From Lamellibrachia satsuma (lineage: Eukaryota > Annelida > Polychaeta > Sabellida > Siboglinidae): DNA of 64,000 nt. Every line of letters begins with the position of its first letter. Position 1 is the stretch's first letter. Position numbers and translations under genes: made by a program. The stretch spans positions 3,737,501 through 3,801,500 of the forward strand of contig BSQZ01000035.1 of NCBI GenBank assembly GCA_033239005.1, in the 5' to 3' direction. The notes below the pieces were generated by a model that saw only the letters and a program-made list of their open reading frames with translations, did not search any database and was not told the origin of the DNA. Positions 52,101-55,505 of the stretch are shown piece by piece.

Positions 52101-55100
52101 GACAATAGCAGGCTAGAGTGATCATCTTATTATGTTGCAGGATGAATGATCTGTTGGCTAGAATGATCATCTTACTATGTTGCAGGATGAATGATCTGTT
52201 GGCTAGAATGATCATCTTATTATGTTGCAAGATGAATGATCTGTTGGCTAGAACGATCATCTTATTATGTTGCAGGATGAATGATCTGTTTGCTAGAATG
52301 GTCATCTTACCTTGTTGCAGGATGAATGGTCTGCTGGCTAGAATGGTCATCTTACCTTGTTGCAGGATGAATGGTCTGCTGGCTAGAATGGTCATCTTAC
52401 CTTGTTGCAGGATGAATGATCTGTTGGCTAGAATGGTCATCTTATCTTGTTGCAGGATGAATGATCTGTAGGCTAGAATGATCATCTTACCTTGTTGCAG
52501 GATGAATTGTCTGCTGGCTGGAATGATCATCTGCTAAAACGTAAAACCTGAAGAGGGCCTTTATCAACCAATGTGTTATCAAGTATGGCTATGGCTAATG
52601 GTGATAAAATGTAGCGATTTCTGAAAGTAATTGGAGGGGAGACTGTCAAATGTTTGCTTTGTCCATTATTGTTGATATGATGGCAATATTTCCCAATTAC
52701 TTGTCTTTCTTGCAGCCTGGCTGTGTGTCTGGATTCATTGGCGATCCTCACGAATTACGCATGGAGTGTCCAACTTGTAAACAAGCCACATGTTTCCAGT
52801 GCAAGAAACCAGTAAGTTTGGTTGTTGCTCCGTAATTATCACAGCGTTTGATTAACATGTGTTTTCTGTTTTCAAGTCCTGTGCTTATATCGTAGCCTTA
52901 TTGTAGATCTATCTTACCTTAATGTCTGTCGTGCAGTTAATTATTCTATTTTAGTATATGTGATTTAGTTGTGACATGACTGGAGGAACATCCAAGGACA
53001 TTTGGACAATATGTGACAGTTTCTTAAAAATAAATTTCTATTGACACCTGAAATGTTGATATTATATTTGCAGTGGGCTGATCAGCATGATGGTATAACA
53101 TGTGAGGAATTCCAGGCGTGGAAAGATGCCAATGATCCTGAACACCAACAAGCTGGCTTAGCGCGTCACCTGGAAGACAATGGAATTGGTGAGGCCATCC
53201 ACTTTAGTCTTACCTAACCTTATCTCAGCTGATGTACACATACAATGAGTATAAGATGACCTGCGAGGCAGATTCCTCAGGTTTGTGGTTGTAATTCATC
53301 CAGGCGGATACAGCTGGTTCGGACTGTATTAATTATGTACATTACACTTTACAGTATTTACTAATATGTACTAATTTGATATCAAATGCAGTTGTGAACT
53401 TGTGACAAACTACTTTGTCCTTGCCTGTGCCTGATCACTGCCAAGGCAAAGGCAAAGTCTTTGTAACATGGATGCCTGTTGGATTATTCATATTTAATTA
53501 TGTCAGTATCTTGTCGTCATTGGGGAATATCAGGGATGCACCAAATCAACGCCATTCATTTGTTTATCGACGTAGAAAGAGAACACCCTCTGTTAATTTA
53601 AAGCAGAAATGGCAGATGAAGTTGCAAGAATCGTAACAAGTTCAACCATTTTTGAAGAATATTACACCAGTTTACATCATACTGGTAATACTAAGGAGGC
53701 AGACAATCCGATTGACAATATAATATGCCAAGGCATTCTGATTGATATGATATTTGCCTGTGAAAGTGAACTTTCGAGGCTTCAATTTTGATTGAATTGA
53801 GAACGGATTCGATTTTTTTCCAGCCCCAGTGCATGTGAAATATCAGCATCAAACATAATGCTACTTTCAACAATTGTAAAAGTTTCACAAATAAAATTCA
53901 TATTGAAATGTTTATTAAATTCATTACTTTATTTATTGGTTATAAGAAATGTGCGTCAGTATTTGGTATGGTTTATATTTATTATTACTTATTCTACTTT
54001 AAAGCAGTGTCTGTTTTAGTTTTACGCATGAAAACATTGTTTTGCTTTATTACATTTTTGCTAACTACGATATAATATGCTTATAATTTATGCATTTTTG
54101 TGATACCAATTCAAACTCACCAGGCCTAGTTCAAAATGGAACTAAGCCAGTTAAAGAAAAAATCTGGGCCAGTTTATATTTTACTGATTTCGCATTATTG
54201 TTGTTGTTTTATCATATCGTTGTTGTTTTTACCATAACACATTTTATATTATCAATTCAAGAAGAAGTGTGAACACATGTACATAATATCTACTATGATA
54301 TATATAACACATGCTTTGTTGTGCCTACATCAGATTGTCCACACTGCAACTTCCGCTACAGTCTAGCGAAGGGTGGCTGCATGCACTTCAAGTGTATCCA
54401 GTGTGGTCATGAATTCTGCAGCGGCTGTCTCCGGCCGTTCAAACGTGGCTCTGTAAGTGTCCTGTTATCTAGCTCTAAGTCTCTTTCTCAGTTGTTCAAA
54501 CATAGCTCTACATGTATGGCTCAGTTGTTTAAACGTAGCTCTAAGTGCCTGACTCACTGGCAATTATTAGTAATTCAAATATATATATATATATATAAAC
54601 GTCTGGCTTAGTGTGGTATGAAGTGTAATCCCGTAGGATTTTTTTTTGCTTTATTGGGTTGATTTGGGGTCAGACTATCGAAAAATTATGGGGTTTAAAT
54701 TTCCTGACCCCTCGATTCCCCTCTGGGAGGCCCTCTCCGTCCCGGAACCCCCCGGACTAACCCTGCGCCTATCTCCACTAATAATGAACCGATTTTTATG
54801 ATTTTATGGTCATTTTAGATGACGCTGAGTCCATTTATGACACTTTCACCGACTTCTGGTTATGATCGACGTTGAAGTCAAGGTCATTATCGTAGCAATA
54901 AACCTAGTCATATAGTACCTCTTTGTAGGGGTTTTCAGGCACGGGAAGATGATTGGTTGCCTCCTATTCGCGCTGCCTAAATACCACACTTCACACACAC
55001 AAATTATATCGCCATGCATGATAAATCATACCCTACCAACTGCCCGGCTCTTCCTCCTATAGAACAAAATGGCTGGAGTATGGAGGAAGGAGTTTATGTT

Positions 55101-55453
55101 CCTGTGAGGTGTCTCACCCTCCCCGCCCCTCGAGCTGTGATTGAGCTGACCAAATGTGCATGTAAATCAGGGTGCAAAGGAAGGTGCAGTTGTTGCAAGA
55201 ACGGTCTTCCTTGCATTCCTCTCTGGAAATGCTATGTCGATGATTGTGCAAATATGATCAAGAATGATGTACATGAGGATGACCTTGATGAATAATCAAA
55301 CATGTAGTCTTAGTTTTCAAGCTATTTAGTTCTCTAAATTGTTTTGTATGGTTTTTCCTGATATATCATCTTGTTGTGAATTTTATCTGTTGGATTATTA
55401 AATATGTGTGTCATTTGAAATATTTTGTTATACATAAGTTAAACTCACATAGG

Positions 55454-55505
<52 letters not shown>

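Noticed and set aside
51952..52530. 192-codon minus-strand and 117-codon plus-strand ORFs
   Set aside because: Produced by the 45-bp intronic array; repeated near-identical peptide units and no domain.
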